Source: Azoarcus sp031546845
Lineage (GTDB): Bacteria; Pseudomonadota; Gammaproteobacteria; Burkholderiales; Rhodocyclaceae
Length of the DNA: 64,000 nucleotides
Assembly (NCBI GenBank): GCA_031546845.1
Contig: JAVBJT010000036.1
Span: forward strand, 1 to 64,000
Reading direction: 5' to 3'
Part shown: positions 11,101 to 18,635 of the stretch, piece after piece
Position numbering within the stretch: the first letter of the stretch is position 1
How the letters are laid out: each line of letters begins with the position of its first letter
The notes under the pieces: model-generated
The model's input: only the letters and a program-made list of their open reading frames with translations
Database searches by the model: none
What the model was told of the DNA's origin: nothing
Position numbers and translations under genes: made by a program

Positions 11101-13045
11101 CAGCAAACTGCTGCACACCTGGCAAAGCCTCGACCATCCCCCCATCCTCATCCAACCCGGGGACCTCGAACGGTTCGCCCCGCTGCAAGCGCGCCACCCC
11201 CAGCTACGCCTGCTGGATACGACCAAACTGCCGGTTCAGCCCGGCTTCACCGCCGCCAACCCCGCGCCGCAGGCCACCGCCTTCTACCAACTGAGCGCGG
11301 GCAGCACCGGTCACTCCAAGTGCATCGACGAGCGCCACGAATCGCTACTGGCCTACATGGCGCTCAGCACCCATGCGCGCGGCTACAGCGCCGAAGACCA
11401 CAGCCTCAACTGGCTCCCCTTCGACCACATCGTCCCGCTGCTCACCTTCCACCTGCGCGACGTCTATCTCGGCCGTAACCAGACCCACGTCAGCACCCCC
11501 CTCATCCTCGAAGCTCCGCTGCGCTGGCTGCAACTCCTCTCGCAGCGGCGCATCACCCACAGTTGGGCACCGAACTTCGCCTACAAACTCGCCACCGAAA
11601 CCCTGCAACGGCAAAGCGCCGAACTCGACCTGCGCCACGTGCGCGAACTCATCAACGCCGGCGAAATGGTCTCCGGCCAGACCATGACCCACTTCGCCCA
11701 AGCCGCCATGCCCTACGGTTTGCGCCAGGACGTGCAGGTTGCCAGCTTCGGCATGGCCGAATGCTGCACCTGCATCACCTACGCCCAAGCCGGTGAAGAA
11801 GAACTCTCCAGCACCCAGCTACGCTTCACCCAGGAAGGCGTGCAAGCCGGCGCCAGCCACTTCGTCAGCCTGGGTCGCGTCATGGGCGGCATCGAAATCC
11901 GCATCGTCGACGATCACGGCAGCCTCGCCGAGGAATACCAGGTCGGCCGCTTCCAGATTCGTGGCCCCACCATTACCCGTGGCTACCACAACCTGGAGAA
12001 AGCCAACCGCGCAGCCTTCGTCGGCGACGGCTGGTTCGACAGCGGCGACAACGGCGTCATCGCCCAAGGACGGCTCTACCTCACCGGGCGGGCCAAGGAA
12101 ACCCTTATCGTCAATGGCGTCAATTACTTCTGCCACGATCTTGAAGCACGTGTAGAGCGCACCGAAGGCGTCACTGCCACCTATGCGGCGGCGTTGAGCT
12201 GGCGCGACGGCGAACAGGAACAGGCGGCTATTTGCTACGTCCCGCGCCCCGGCGCAGACATCGCCCAGACCAACGCCGCTATCCGCACAAGGTTGATCGC
12301 TGAAACCGGCCTTTACCCCAAGCGCATCGTTGCCATCGCGTCGGAACATTTCCTTAAAACCACCAGCGGCAAGATTCAGCGTACCCGCATGGCTCAGCGG
12401 CTCGCGGCGGGAGAGTTGCCCGCCCTGGACGAGGCACCCCGCAATTCGGAGCCGCTCATTCAGCGGCTGAGTTGGCAGGCTTGCCCGAGTACCTCCCAGG
12501 CTCCAGATGGACATTGGTTGATTGTCGGTACGGGCGCGTCCGCTGACTTGGGCTTCCCCGGACAGGTCACTGTCCTGAGTCCTGATGAACTGGCTGGCTG
12601 CACGCCGCCTGTTCCGCTGGCCGGTGTGCTTCTCGACGAGCGCCTCGCGGACGAACCTCAAACGCTTGCCGAGACGATGCGTGCACTGATCGCTTTCGCG
12701 GGGCGCCACGGCGGAGGGCTGCTCTGCGCGCCGGTTGCGCATGGCGATACCGTTCGTGCGGGGCGTCTGCATGGGTTGCTCACCACGTTGCAGCGCGAAC
12801 AGTCGGCGTGGCGGCCCACGGTGCTTGAGCGTGATGCGGACGGCACTTTGCGCTGGCCTGAACCTCTAGAAATGGGGTGGTACCGCCAAGTCGACGGCGA
12901 ACTGACGCGGCTGCGGGAAACGGCAGTTGAAACAACTATCGAAACCGAGACGGAAAGTGCGGACGAAGCGGACTACATCCTTATCACCGGCGGTGCGGGC
13001 GCGTTGGCACAGCGCTTGAGCGTGGCGCTGCGTCAGCGGGGGTGA
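5180..13045 (+). CDS. Hybrid NRPS remnant: A(partial)-PCP-C-A-PCP-C-AL-KR(N-terminal part)
   Basis: The frame has no natural start and begins inside an adenylation domain at the transposon edge, so the 5' part of the gene is lost. Domains by position: A domain from its A4/A5 region (GGPTETTVWNIV near 5485; YRTGDL near 5740; NGKVD near 6050); PCP 6130-6340 (GGDSLL); C domain 6400-7650 with active HHIGFDG; complete A domain 7740-9160 (YTSGSTGQPKG near 8150); PCP 9195-9400 (GGHSLA); C domain 9460-10740 with HHIIADG; acyl-AMP ligase-like AL domain 10815-12420 (SAGSTG, PNFAYKLA); then the start of a ketoreductase (structural part from 12450, ITGGAGALAQR near 12990). A frameshift in a G run at 13038-13042 ends the frame at TGA 13043. 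The by-eye code of the complete A domain is VDWAFSLDV plus Lys. No thioesterase is present. Confidence 0.88.
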   Translation, partial: TRFPGDPLYDLFGAFCAGAALVLPDERQRKDPAHWMALIEAHAVTFWNSVPAALEMLLTWAEPHGKQCPALRTVIVGGDWVPPMLHERLRRIAPEVALYSIGGPTETTVWNIVNQVREELDWRSVPYGYPLPNCTYRILDDDLRDRPDWVTGEMYCGGAALARGYLNDAQRTAEAFITDPHSGERLYRTGDLGRYRPDGRIEFIGRRDGQLKVRGNRVETGEIQAVLENWPEIVRALAYLYQDRLAVTLVLAPGQAPLAEAELHRRAERDLSSAMVPSIWLQTEQLPLTGNGKVDMPRLLEQTAQAVAASPAQGADGRALNDVERTLAELWKDLLGRAPAGPDDNFFALGGDSLLAVRLNAAMRARFGKELPLARLFDHASLAGQAALLSNAGSGAERHIPALRQEEYPLSWSQESVWLVEQLAGGDSGYTILFGLRSDKTLQIELLRQALSALQQRHFPLACVYVATDAGPRQRRICAVEPPLVIEERIAAAALQDTFALAAQRRFDLEHAPAWRVHLFPLAEGGYGILLNFHHIGFDGWSIQVFLSELAAEYRALQGSHGDKPVAAEISYGDYAVWNRQRVAAAEADDLAFWRNALEGGQDLALPTDAPRTAQRGMAGAVQGHRIPAGILAGVEQLASERGTTLFVALLAAYQALLGHYADQDDFFVGIYDAGREHPQTQNLIGCFVNNQVSRTHLQPAMTFAELVERTAEHRRRALDHQALPFPRLVQALGGGGDISRHPLYQVGFVMQAAASQLSALGATALQMLDVRIQTAHMDFELYVWPDPDGLRLQMNYNRALFKAETVQHLLRSYERLLAAVLRNPDSRLDALPGADDQPVSRRAAPSAYRSPVEMLQEGFALNGANTALIDGERHISFTQLDRMAGGIVVQLRQAGVGPGDAVGVNMPRSPEQVAALLACLYTGAVYVPLDPAQPLERLRYIVADAKPLLCLHRDGEGQDMGAARSMAVGGDEALAVPHPSKPEDVFALLYTSGSTGQPKGVKATLGSAASRMAWMRADYPLAPQDRYCQRTTLSFVDALWEVLDPLAAGAAVVIAGDARDPLVLAELIGQRQITRIAVVPSLLRGWLQAGEAALSRLGSLQYLFCSGEALEAPLMRAFYAALPQVRVVNLYGSSEVNDVAGYEVPRPVPDSIPIGAALPGCELYLLDRWGRVRPQGLPGVLHVGGDHLFAGYMDGRHAPFATVGAEKALSMGDIAHCGADGWLYYHGRRDDLVKVRGNRVELGEVAAVLQNIEAVEEQFVFAAQGADGETELRAALVLTGAARDADAVRRALAQRLPGYMVPTRLLVLERLPKLPNGKVDRHALASMNPSSDEERADPQSEIERRIAAIWNELLSVDPGRNDHFFHCGGHSLAAARLAGRLRAAFGVEVGMADIFTHPRLWEQAVWIEAADTASVDIPRRTGDGAVELSLNQHRLWFLQQVNRASVSYNMTFTLRLAGALDMSRLAHAFNGLAQRHEALRSGFVETVGDDGISRARLQVVPSVWISPAYRRVLGDLETPIGEETAKQQNTPFDLAQPPLMRVSVLEGEGSRFTIVVCLHHIIADGWSMSVLFRDLGALYRGETLAPLTLQYSDYGVWQRRWLAEETRRDRLDTFWRDYLDGAPKQLDLPADSPRRIGEPGEAAVLHRTFAAATCDKLLARATEANQDFYDTLLAAFACCLKGWGGANDMVLGTAAAARHPHPDLENIVGFFANTVPVRIELADGLTVGEAVAAVAASRRQAMAHQDQPFDRIVQLSGQSRDAGHTPLVQAMCIYQNAPFDGPDLPGISATIDPSTASEAKFDLLLQASRTDAGLIVQLEYARALFSASTMERFLDAYGRLLEALVSSPSSTLDELALFRRPPAYQHGGQVVLPSDLPRNLPQMLARTAARHPEHGLTLIEEHGETRITYPQLLQRSLELASQLRQAGITEGSALILLAGRLEPYLYALWGSLLAGATPVTVAHASDYRDDERASKLLHTWQSLDHPPILIQPGDLERFAPLQARHPQLRLLDTTKLPVQPGFTAANPAPQATAFYQLSAGSTGHSKCIDERHESLLAYMALSTHARGYSAEDHSLNWLPFDHIVPLLTFHLRDVYLGRNQTHVSTPLILEAPLRWLQLLSQRRITHSWAPNFAYKLATETLQRQSAELDLRHVRELINAGEMVSGQTMTHFAQAAMPYGLRQDVQVASFGMAECCTCITYAQAGEEELSSTQLRFTQEGVQAGASHFVSLGRVMGGIEIRIVDDHGSLAEEYQVGRFQIRGPTITRGYHNLEKANRAAFVGDGWFDSGDNGVIAQGRLYLTGRAKETLIVNGVNYFCHDLEARVERTEGVTATYAAALSWRDGEQEQAAICYVPRPGADIAQTNAAIRTRLIAETGLYPKRIVAIASEHFLKTTSGKIQRTRMAQRLAAGELPALDEAPRNSEPLIQRLSWQACPSTSQAPDGHWLIVGTGASADLGFPGQVTVLSPDELAGCTPPVPLAGVLLDERLADEPQTLAETMRALIAFAGRHGGGLLCAPVAHGDTVRAGRLHGLLTTLQREQSAWRPTVLERDADGTLRWPEPLEMGWYRQVDGELTRLRETAVETTIETETESADEADYILITGGAGALAQRLSVALRQRG

Positions 13046-13979
13046 ACGGGTTGTTCTGCTGGGGCGTGGTGTTGCACCGGCGGAGTGGGATGGAGTTTGG
13101 GTTCGTGACGATCTCGGCGTATCCGAACGAACAGGTCAGGCGTTGCTTGGCGCGGGGCTCACGCGCGCGCCGCGACTGGTCTATCACTTGTCGGGCGTGC
13201 TGGAAAGCCAGGCGTTGGCGCAGTTGACGGGTGTGTCGCTCGAACGGGCCGATGCACCGAAGGCGCCGGCGCTAGCGACGCTGATCGATGCGTTGCAGCG
13301 CAACTGGAACCATGAGCCGCAGCGGACGAAGTGGGTGCTGTTCGGTTCGGTTGCGGCGTTGCGCGGTACGGCGTTCGCGGGGGCTTACGCGGCGGCTAAC
13401 GGGGCGCTGCTGGGGGCGGCGCTGGCGCTTTCGGCGCGGGGCGTGCCGGTGAGCTGGATGGGTTGGAGTGCGTGGAAGGGGCTCGGGATGAGCCGGGGGG
13501 TCGAGGATGAGGCGGAGCTTGCGCGTGAGGGGCTGCAGTTGCTCGATGTGGAACAGGCCGTGGAAATCACCGTGCAAGCGGGAAGAACCAGGCCGAATAT
13601 GTGCGCCGTTGGCGTTGGAGCACAGCAAAACGCCCAAGAAGCCGCCATACGGAATGCGACGAGCTTGACGGTGAAAACTGCCGATGAGTTCGCTGCATCT
13701 TTACTCAAACTCCTTGAACGTGTCATGCCCCAGGCGGAAATCGGTCTGGGCGACAATTTTTTCGATCTCGGCGGCACATCCGTGGAGCTCATCCAATTCC
13801 AGCGCTTGATTCTCGGTCAGCTCGAAGTGGAGGTGGATATCACAACGCTTTTGCAATACCCCAGCGTAAATCGTCTGACGGCTCATCTTTTTGACCGTGG
13901 GAATATGGATTCTCCCCGCGAGCACAGAGAAAACCGCCGTCGTGTCATCCGTAGAAATCGTGAAGTGGAAAGAACATGA
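13044..13979 (+). CDS. Continuation of the NRPS after the frameshift: KR(C-terminal part)-PCP
   Basis: The sequence resumes in another frame directly behind the stop of the upstream frame: removing one G from the GGGGG run at 13038-13042 joins LRQRG to ERVVLLGRG without a break. It carries the catalytic half of the ketoreductase (VLFGSVAALRG, then AYAAANGALLG with the active-site Tyr, near 13340-13430) and a carrier domain near 13685-13900 with FDLGGTSVEL, where Ser carries phosphopantetheine. There is no ribosome binding site at the junction, so without correction this part would not be made with the rest. It ends with ATGA, overlapping the next gene, as in a coupled operon. A sequencing error is an alternative to real decay. 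Confidence 0.75.
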   Translation, partial: ERVVLLGRGVAPAEWDGVWVRDDLGVSERTGQALLGAGLTRAPRLVYHLSGVLESQALAQLTGVSLERADAPKAPALATLIDALQRNWNHEPQRTKWVLFGSVAALRGTAFAGAYAAANGALLGAALALSARGVPVSWMGWSAWKGLGMSRGVEDEAELAREGLQLLDVEQAVEITVQAGRTRPNMCAVGVGAQQNAQEAAIRNATSLTVKTADEFAASLLKLLERVMPQAEIGLGDNFFDLGGTSVELIQFQRLILGQLEVEVDITTLLQYPSVNRLTAHLFDRGNMDSPREHRENRRRVIRRNREVERT

Positions 13980-15544
13980 ACATTAAATTGATTGATACCA
14001 ATGAATTGGGCGATACGATGGAAGCGGACTTTATCGATGAGTTGTTCCACGGCGATGTTTCGGTATTGAGCGACTGGGTGGATGAAATGAGCGGTCATTT
14101 CAGAAGCCGGAAAGACAATGCCGATATTTCTCCAATGCCCCAGATACAGGAGAAATTCACCTCCACGGCCATGCCGGGTTATCCGTGGTCCCCCCGGAAA
14201 TACGCCGAATTCATGAGCAAGGACGTGCTGCCCCATTGCTCCCACCTGGCTTCGCCAACCTACCTGGGGCATATGACTTCGCCTTTGCCTCGGTTTGTGC
14301 CGGAGTTCGGGCGGCTGGTGCAAACGCTCAATCAGAACATGATGAAAATGGAATCCAGCCGTGGCCTGACCTTTCTGGAAAGGCAAGTGCTTGGCGTAAT
14401 CCATCGGAAAATATTCGGTTTGGAGGAGGCGTTTTACGACGAGCATCTTCAGGACTCTTCGACGGTGCTCGGTAAATTCACCAGCGGCGGAACGATAGCG
14501 AATATCTCCGCTCTGTGGATCGCCTTTTGCAACGCGGTTCCGGGTGCATCCAACCGGCACCGTTTGTTGCGGGAGCAGGGCTATGAGGATGCGGTCATTA
14601 TCGGCTCCGAACTGATGCATTACTCCTTCGACAAAGGCGCGGATATGATGGGGCTGAGCTTGCTGCGCCTGCCGACCGATGCCGAAAACCGGGTCGATCT
14701 GGATGCAATGAACGCCACGTTGGAAGAATGCGCGAAGAAAAAGCGCAAGGTAGTCGCATTAATCGGCGTGGCGGGAACCACGGATTTCGGTAGCATCGAT
14801 CCGCTGCAAAAAATATGCATGCTCGGCAAGGAAAAAGGCATTCACGTCCATATCGATGCCGCCTGGGGCGGCGGGCTATTGTTCTGCAACGAAGGGAAAG
14901 GCCTGCTGCGCGGTATAGAAGGGGCCGATTCCGTGACGATCGACGGCCACAAGCAACTCATGTTGCCGATTGGCTCGGGAATGCTGTTTCTGAAAAACCC
15001 GTCGTTATCGACGGCCGTACGCCATCACGCGCCCTATGCGGTGCGCTCGACCTCGCTCGACCAAGGGCGTTTCACGCTCGAAGGCACACGCCCTGCAACA
15101 GCGCTGTACATGCATGCGGCATTGCATCTCATCGGCGGGCACGGTTATGACGTAATGCTTTCCGCCAGCTTGAAACGCAGCCGCGCGATGGCCCGGAGCC
15201 TGAAAGCATCCGGCGCTTTCGAGCTGGCTGCCGAGCCGGTCATGAATGTGCTTTTGTACCGGTACATTCCGAGCGTATTGCGCGGACGGAAATTGAATGC
15301 GGCGGAAAACGACTGCATCAATCGCTTCAATGTCTTGTTGCAGAAGCGCCAGCGCAAGGAAGGGAACAGCTTTGTTTCCCGTACCGTGCGTGCGCTTCAT
15401 CAATATCCCGGGCAGCCGTTGACGCTTTTGCGCGCCGTTTTGCTGAATCCGCTGGCGACTGAGCTGGATATCGAGGTTCTGATCGGCGACCAGATACGTA
15501 TCGGCGCGGTTCTGGAGCGCGAAATGGAACTGCTGGCGGCATGA
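13976..15544 (+). CDS. PLP-dependent decarboxylase, PanP-like (probable aspartate 1-decarboxylase)
   Basis: This 522-residue group II PLP decarboxylase has SGGTIANISALW, the cofactor-binding Asp in HIDAAWGG and the Schiff-base Lys in DGHKQ (near 14945). Its length and motifs match the PanP family, the PLP-dependent enzymes that convert L-aspartate to beta-alanine in bacteria lacking pyruvoyl PanD. Other group II decarboxylases (glutamate, 2,4-diaminobutyrate) are related, so the substrate is inferred. It overlaps the NRPS end and the PKS start by ATGA at both sides, which puts it inside the biosynthetic operon. The likely job is to supply beta-alanine to the A domain with the VD-type code. 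Confidence 0.8.
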   Translation: MNIKLIDTNELGDTMEADFIDELFHGDVSVLSDWVDEMSGHFRSRKDNADISPMPQIQEKFTSTAMPGYPWSPRKYAEFMSKDVLPHCSHLASPTYLGHMTSPLPRFVPEFGRLVQTLNQNMMKMESSRGLTFLERQVLGVIHRKIFGLEEAFYDEHLQDSSTVLGKFTSGGTIANISALWIAFCNAVPGASNRHRLLREQGYEDAVIIGSELMHYSFDKGADMMGLSLLRLPTDAENRVDLDAMNATLEECAKKKRKVVALIGVAGTTDFGSIDPLQKICMLGKEKGIHVHIDAAWGGGLLFCNEGKGLLRGIEGADSVTIDGHKQLMLPIGSGMLFLKNPSLSTAVRHHAPYAVRSTSLDQGRFTLEGTRPATALYMHAALHLIGGHGYDVMLSASLKRSRAMARSLKASGAFELAAEPVMNVLLYRYIPSVLRGRKLNAAENDCINRFNVLLQKRQRKEGNSFVSRTVRALHQYPGQPLTLLRAVLLNPLATELDIEVLIGDQIRIGAVLEREMELLAA

Positions 15545-18500
15545 GTGAAAATGCGATTGCGGTAATCGGCATGTCCGGGCGCTTTCCCGGCGCACCGAGC
15601 GTCGAGGCGCTATGGCGGGCGTTGCTGGCCGGGGAGAATCTGACGCGCCCGGTGGAGCGCGCTGCATTGGCGAAGACGTTGCATGCGCCGTATCTGTCCG
15701 ACCCGAGCTATGTATTCCGGTGCGCAGTTCTGGACGACCCGGATTTATTCGACGCGGAAGCATTCGGCATGACGCCAGCGGAAGCGATGATGACCGACCC
15801 GCAGCAGCGCCTGTTCCTGACCTGCTGCAAGGAAACGCTTGAGCAAGCCGGGTATCCGGCACCCGAAGCGCGGGGATTACGCACCGGCGTCTATGCCGGG
15901 AGCAGCATCAGCACCTACTTTCTGCACAATCTGCTGCGCTCCTCGGCGTTCAGGGAACGAGACCCCTTGCAATTGGCGATGGGTACCGACAAGGATTTCA
16001 TGGTCAGCCGGGTCGCGTACAAATTGAATTTGCGCGGCCCCGCAGTCGCGGTGCAAACGGCGTGCTCCACCTCCCTGGTGGCGATTCACCAGGCTGTTCA
16101 GGCATTGCTGAGCGGGGAGGCCGATCTGGCGCTTGCCGGAGGCGCAACGGTGTCCGCAATGGGGGCAGTGGGCTACCTTTACACGCCCGAAGGCATTCGC
16201 TCGCCGGATGGACTGTGCCGCCCATTCGACGCCAGTGCAGCGGGAACGATCTTCGGCGACGGCATCGGCGTGGTGGCACTGCGCCGCCTTGACGATGCGC
16301 TTGCCGATAACGACTGCATTTACGCCGTCGTTCGCGGCAGCGCCGTCAATAACGATGGAAACGACAAGGCGGGCTATACCGCGCCGAGCGTCAACGGCCA
16401 GACAGCCGTTGTCGCCGAAGCGCTCGACGTTTCCGACATAGCGCCAGACGAAATTGCATTCGTGGAAGCGCACGGCACGGCAACCCTGCTTGGCGATCCA
16501 GTCGAAGTGCGTGCGCTGACCCAGGCCTACGGCAGTTCGCGTAGAAGCTATTGCGCTTTGGGGTCGATCAAATCGAACCTCGGCCACCTGGACGCTGCAA
16601 GTGGTGTAACGGGGTTCATCAAGGCAGTATTGGCTCTGCGGCATCGCACCCTGCCGGCCTCGCTGAATTTTTCGGCGCCGAACCCCGCGCTCGATCTCGA
16701 CCGCAGCCCGTTTTTCATCTGCACCGAGCGTCTGGCCTTGCCCGCCGGCAAGGATTTGTATGCCGGCGTCAGTTCTTTCGGCATTGGTGGAACGAACGCG
16801 CATGTCATTTTATCCTCGCCTCCCGCCGCGTCTCCCAGAGAAAATATCAAGGAGCCACGGTTGTATATGTGGTCGGCCCGCTCTGAACAAGGGTTGGAGC
16901 GGCTGCTTGCGGAGACGGGACGCAGCGTGGAAGCCATGCCGGAGGTCGCGCCCATCGACGTGGCGCATACATTGGCGCGAGGCCGAAGCGCTTATCGGCA
17001 TCGAGCGGTGTTCGTAGACGAACAGGCGCCGGATTGCGCCGCTGCCGCCCAAGCCTTACGCCATTGCGCATCCCGAAAAAAGAAGAAACTGGTTTTTCTT
17101 TTCCCAGGGCAAGGCAGCCAATGGGTAGGCGTGGCCGAACCCTTGTACCGTACTCATGCCGGTTTTCGCGGGCAGGTCGACTGGCTGTGCGACATGCTCA
17201 CGCCCACACTCGGGGAGGATTTGCGCCGGTGGCTATTCCCAAGCCCGCAGGACCGCGCAGAGGCACAGGAAAAAAGCAGCCATACGCAGTGGGCGCAGCC
17301 GGCCTTATTCGTACTGTGCCGCGCCTTGAGCGCCCTCTACAGGGAATACGGCCTGGTTCCGGATGCGGTCTTCGGCCACAGCCTCGGAGAATTGATCGCG
17401 GCGTGTGAGGCCGGTGGAATTTCGGAAACAGATGCGGCCACACTGGTCACGCGGCGCGGATATCTGATGGAACAAACCGTTGAAGGCGCGATGCTGGCCG
17501 TTTCAGCAGGGCAGGCGGCACTGAAAGAACTGCCCGGCGATATTTTCGATACGCTCGATATCGCGGCATACAACGGCCCCCGGCAAACGGTTCTGGCCGG
17601 CGAACCGGGTGCGGTCGCAGCCGCAATGACGATATTTGAAAAGCAGGGCATCCTATGCCGGCAACTTGGCGTGACACGCGCTTTTCATAGTCGCTTAATG
17701 GATCCGGTACTGCCGGCGTGGCATCGAGAAATCTCCGGGATTTCTTACCGAGCGCTGGGAATACCGCTGGTTTCAAACTTGTCCGGCACGATAAGGCAAA
17801 GCGGTGAGATTCTGGATGCGGAATATTGGACTTCGCATCTGCGCAATCCGGTTGCCTTTGCCGACGGCGTGCAAAGCATCCTGATGGATGCGGAGCAGGG
17901 CGATGGCGAAGCGGTTTTTCTCGAAGTAGGCCCAGGTTCTTCGCTCGGCATGTTGGTGAAAACGGCCTGCCCGGAAGCCACCGTCATTTTCTCGGCCGAT
18001 GCCGACGCAATGATTGACCGGCAATCCCTATTGACCGCCATTGGCCGCCTATGGGCGGTTGGCTGCAATCCTGATTTTTCCAAGGCCGTCGCCAAGGGCC
18101 GAACCGTGCCGCTGCCGGTTCCGCCCTTGGAGCCCAAATCGTACTGGGTCGTGCCGGATATCGACATCGATATGAGGCGTGCCGATAAATCAAAAGATCA
18201 CGGCTCTTTACCTAAGCGCGAGGGCCCGCCCGAAAAACCGCTTGCCGACGAAGCGGAAAACAACATTGAGCAGCGGTTGATCGAAATTTGGCGCACGATT
18301 TTGCTGATCGACGAAATCGGCCCAAAAGACAACTTCTTCGCGCTAGGCGGCGATTCGATGCAGGCCCTCGAAATCAGCCGTGCGGCAAAACGGCGTGGAA
18401 TGACGATTACACCTGGATCCATTTTTGAACATCCGACGATTTCCGCGTTGGCGAAACTCGTTCAAACCGCACCGCAATCACCAATAAAAGTGGGGGCTAC

Positions 18501-18606
18501 TCAAACAGTACCCCCTGGCAAGCAAGGTTTGGATGCCGATTTCAACGATCCGCTATTGGATGAGGATGATTTGAATGCGATTCTGATGCAGTTGGATATG
18601 GGGTAA
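15541..18606 (+). CDS. Type I polyketide synthase module KS-AT-ACP
   Basis: This 1021-residue protein has three domains. KS covers about 1-430, with TACSTS (Cys about 173), EAHGTAT and SNLGHLDAAS. AT covers about 514-816, with GHSLGE (Ser about 614) and AFHS (about 714), the signature of malonyl-CoA loading. ACP covers about 907-977, with FFALGGDSMQ. There is no KR, DH or ER, so the new beta-carbonyl would stay unreduced. The C-terminal tail is acidic (DPLLDEDDLNAILMQLDMG) and looks like a docking segment, meaning a further synthase or a stand-alone release enzyme is expected. None follows here; the next gene is on the other strand. Translation is coupled to the decarboxylase gene by an ATGA overlap. 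Confidence 0.92.
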   Translation: MSENAIAVIGMSGRFPGAPSVEALWRALLAGENLTRPVERAALAKTLHAPYLSDPSYVFRCAVLDDPDLFDAEAFGMTPAEAMMTDPQQRLFLTCCKETLEQAGYPAPEARGLRTGVYAGSSISTYFLHNLLRSSAFRERDPLQLAMGTDKDFMVSRVAYKLNLRGPAVAVQTACSTSLVAIHQAVQALLSGEADLALAGGATVSAMGAVGYLYTPEGIRSPDGLCRPFDASAAGTIFGDGIGVVALRRLDDALADNDCIYAVVRGSAVNNDGNDKAGYTAPSVNGQTAVVAEALDVSDIAPDEIAFVEAHGTATLLGDPVEVRALTQAYGSSRRSYCALGSIKSNLGHLDAASGVTGFIKAVLALRHRTLPASLNFSAPNPALDLDRSPFFICTERLALPAGKDLYAGVSSFGIGGTNAHVILSSPPAASPRENIKEPRLYMWSARSEQGLERLLAETGRSVEAMPEVAPIDVAHTLARGRSAYRHRAVFVDEQAPDCAAAAQALRHCASRKKKKLVFLFPGQGSQWVGVAEPLYRTHAGFRGQVDWLCDMLTPTLGEDLRRWLFPSPQDRAEAQEKSSHTQWAQPALFVLCRALSALYREYGLVPDAVFGHSLGELIAACEAGGISETDAATLVTRRGYLMEQTVEGAMLAVSAGQAALKELPGDIFDTLDIAAYNGPRQTVLAGEPGAVAAAMTIFEKQGILCRQLGVTRAFHSRLMDPVLPAWHREISGISYRALGIPLVSNLSGTIRQSGEILDAEYWTSHLRNPVAFADGVQSILMDAEQGDGEAVFLEVGPGSSLGMLVKTACPEATVIFSADADAMIDRQSLLTAIGRLWAVGCNPDFSKAVAKGRTVPLPVPPLEPKSYWVVPDIDIDMRRADKSKDHGSLPKREGPPEKPLADEAENNIEQRLIEIWRTILLIDEIGPKDNFFALGGDSMQALEISRAAKRRGMTITPGSIFEHPTISALAKLVQTAPQSPIKVGATQTVPPGKQGLDADFNDPLLDEDDLNAILMQLDMG

Positions 18607-18629
18607 AAACTCAGGGGGTAAAAATTCAG
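18600..18629. repeat. 15-bp tandem duplication over the PKS stop codon
   Basis: GGGGTAAAAACTCAG is followed at once by GGGGTAAAAATTCAG (14 of 15 bases equal). The first copy supplies the TAA stop of the PKS gene. It is a small local duplication with no evident role. Confidence 0.7.
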
Positions 18630-18635
18630 TGCCAA

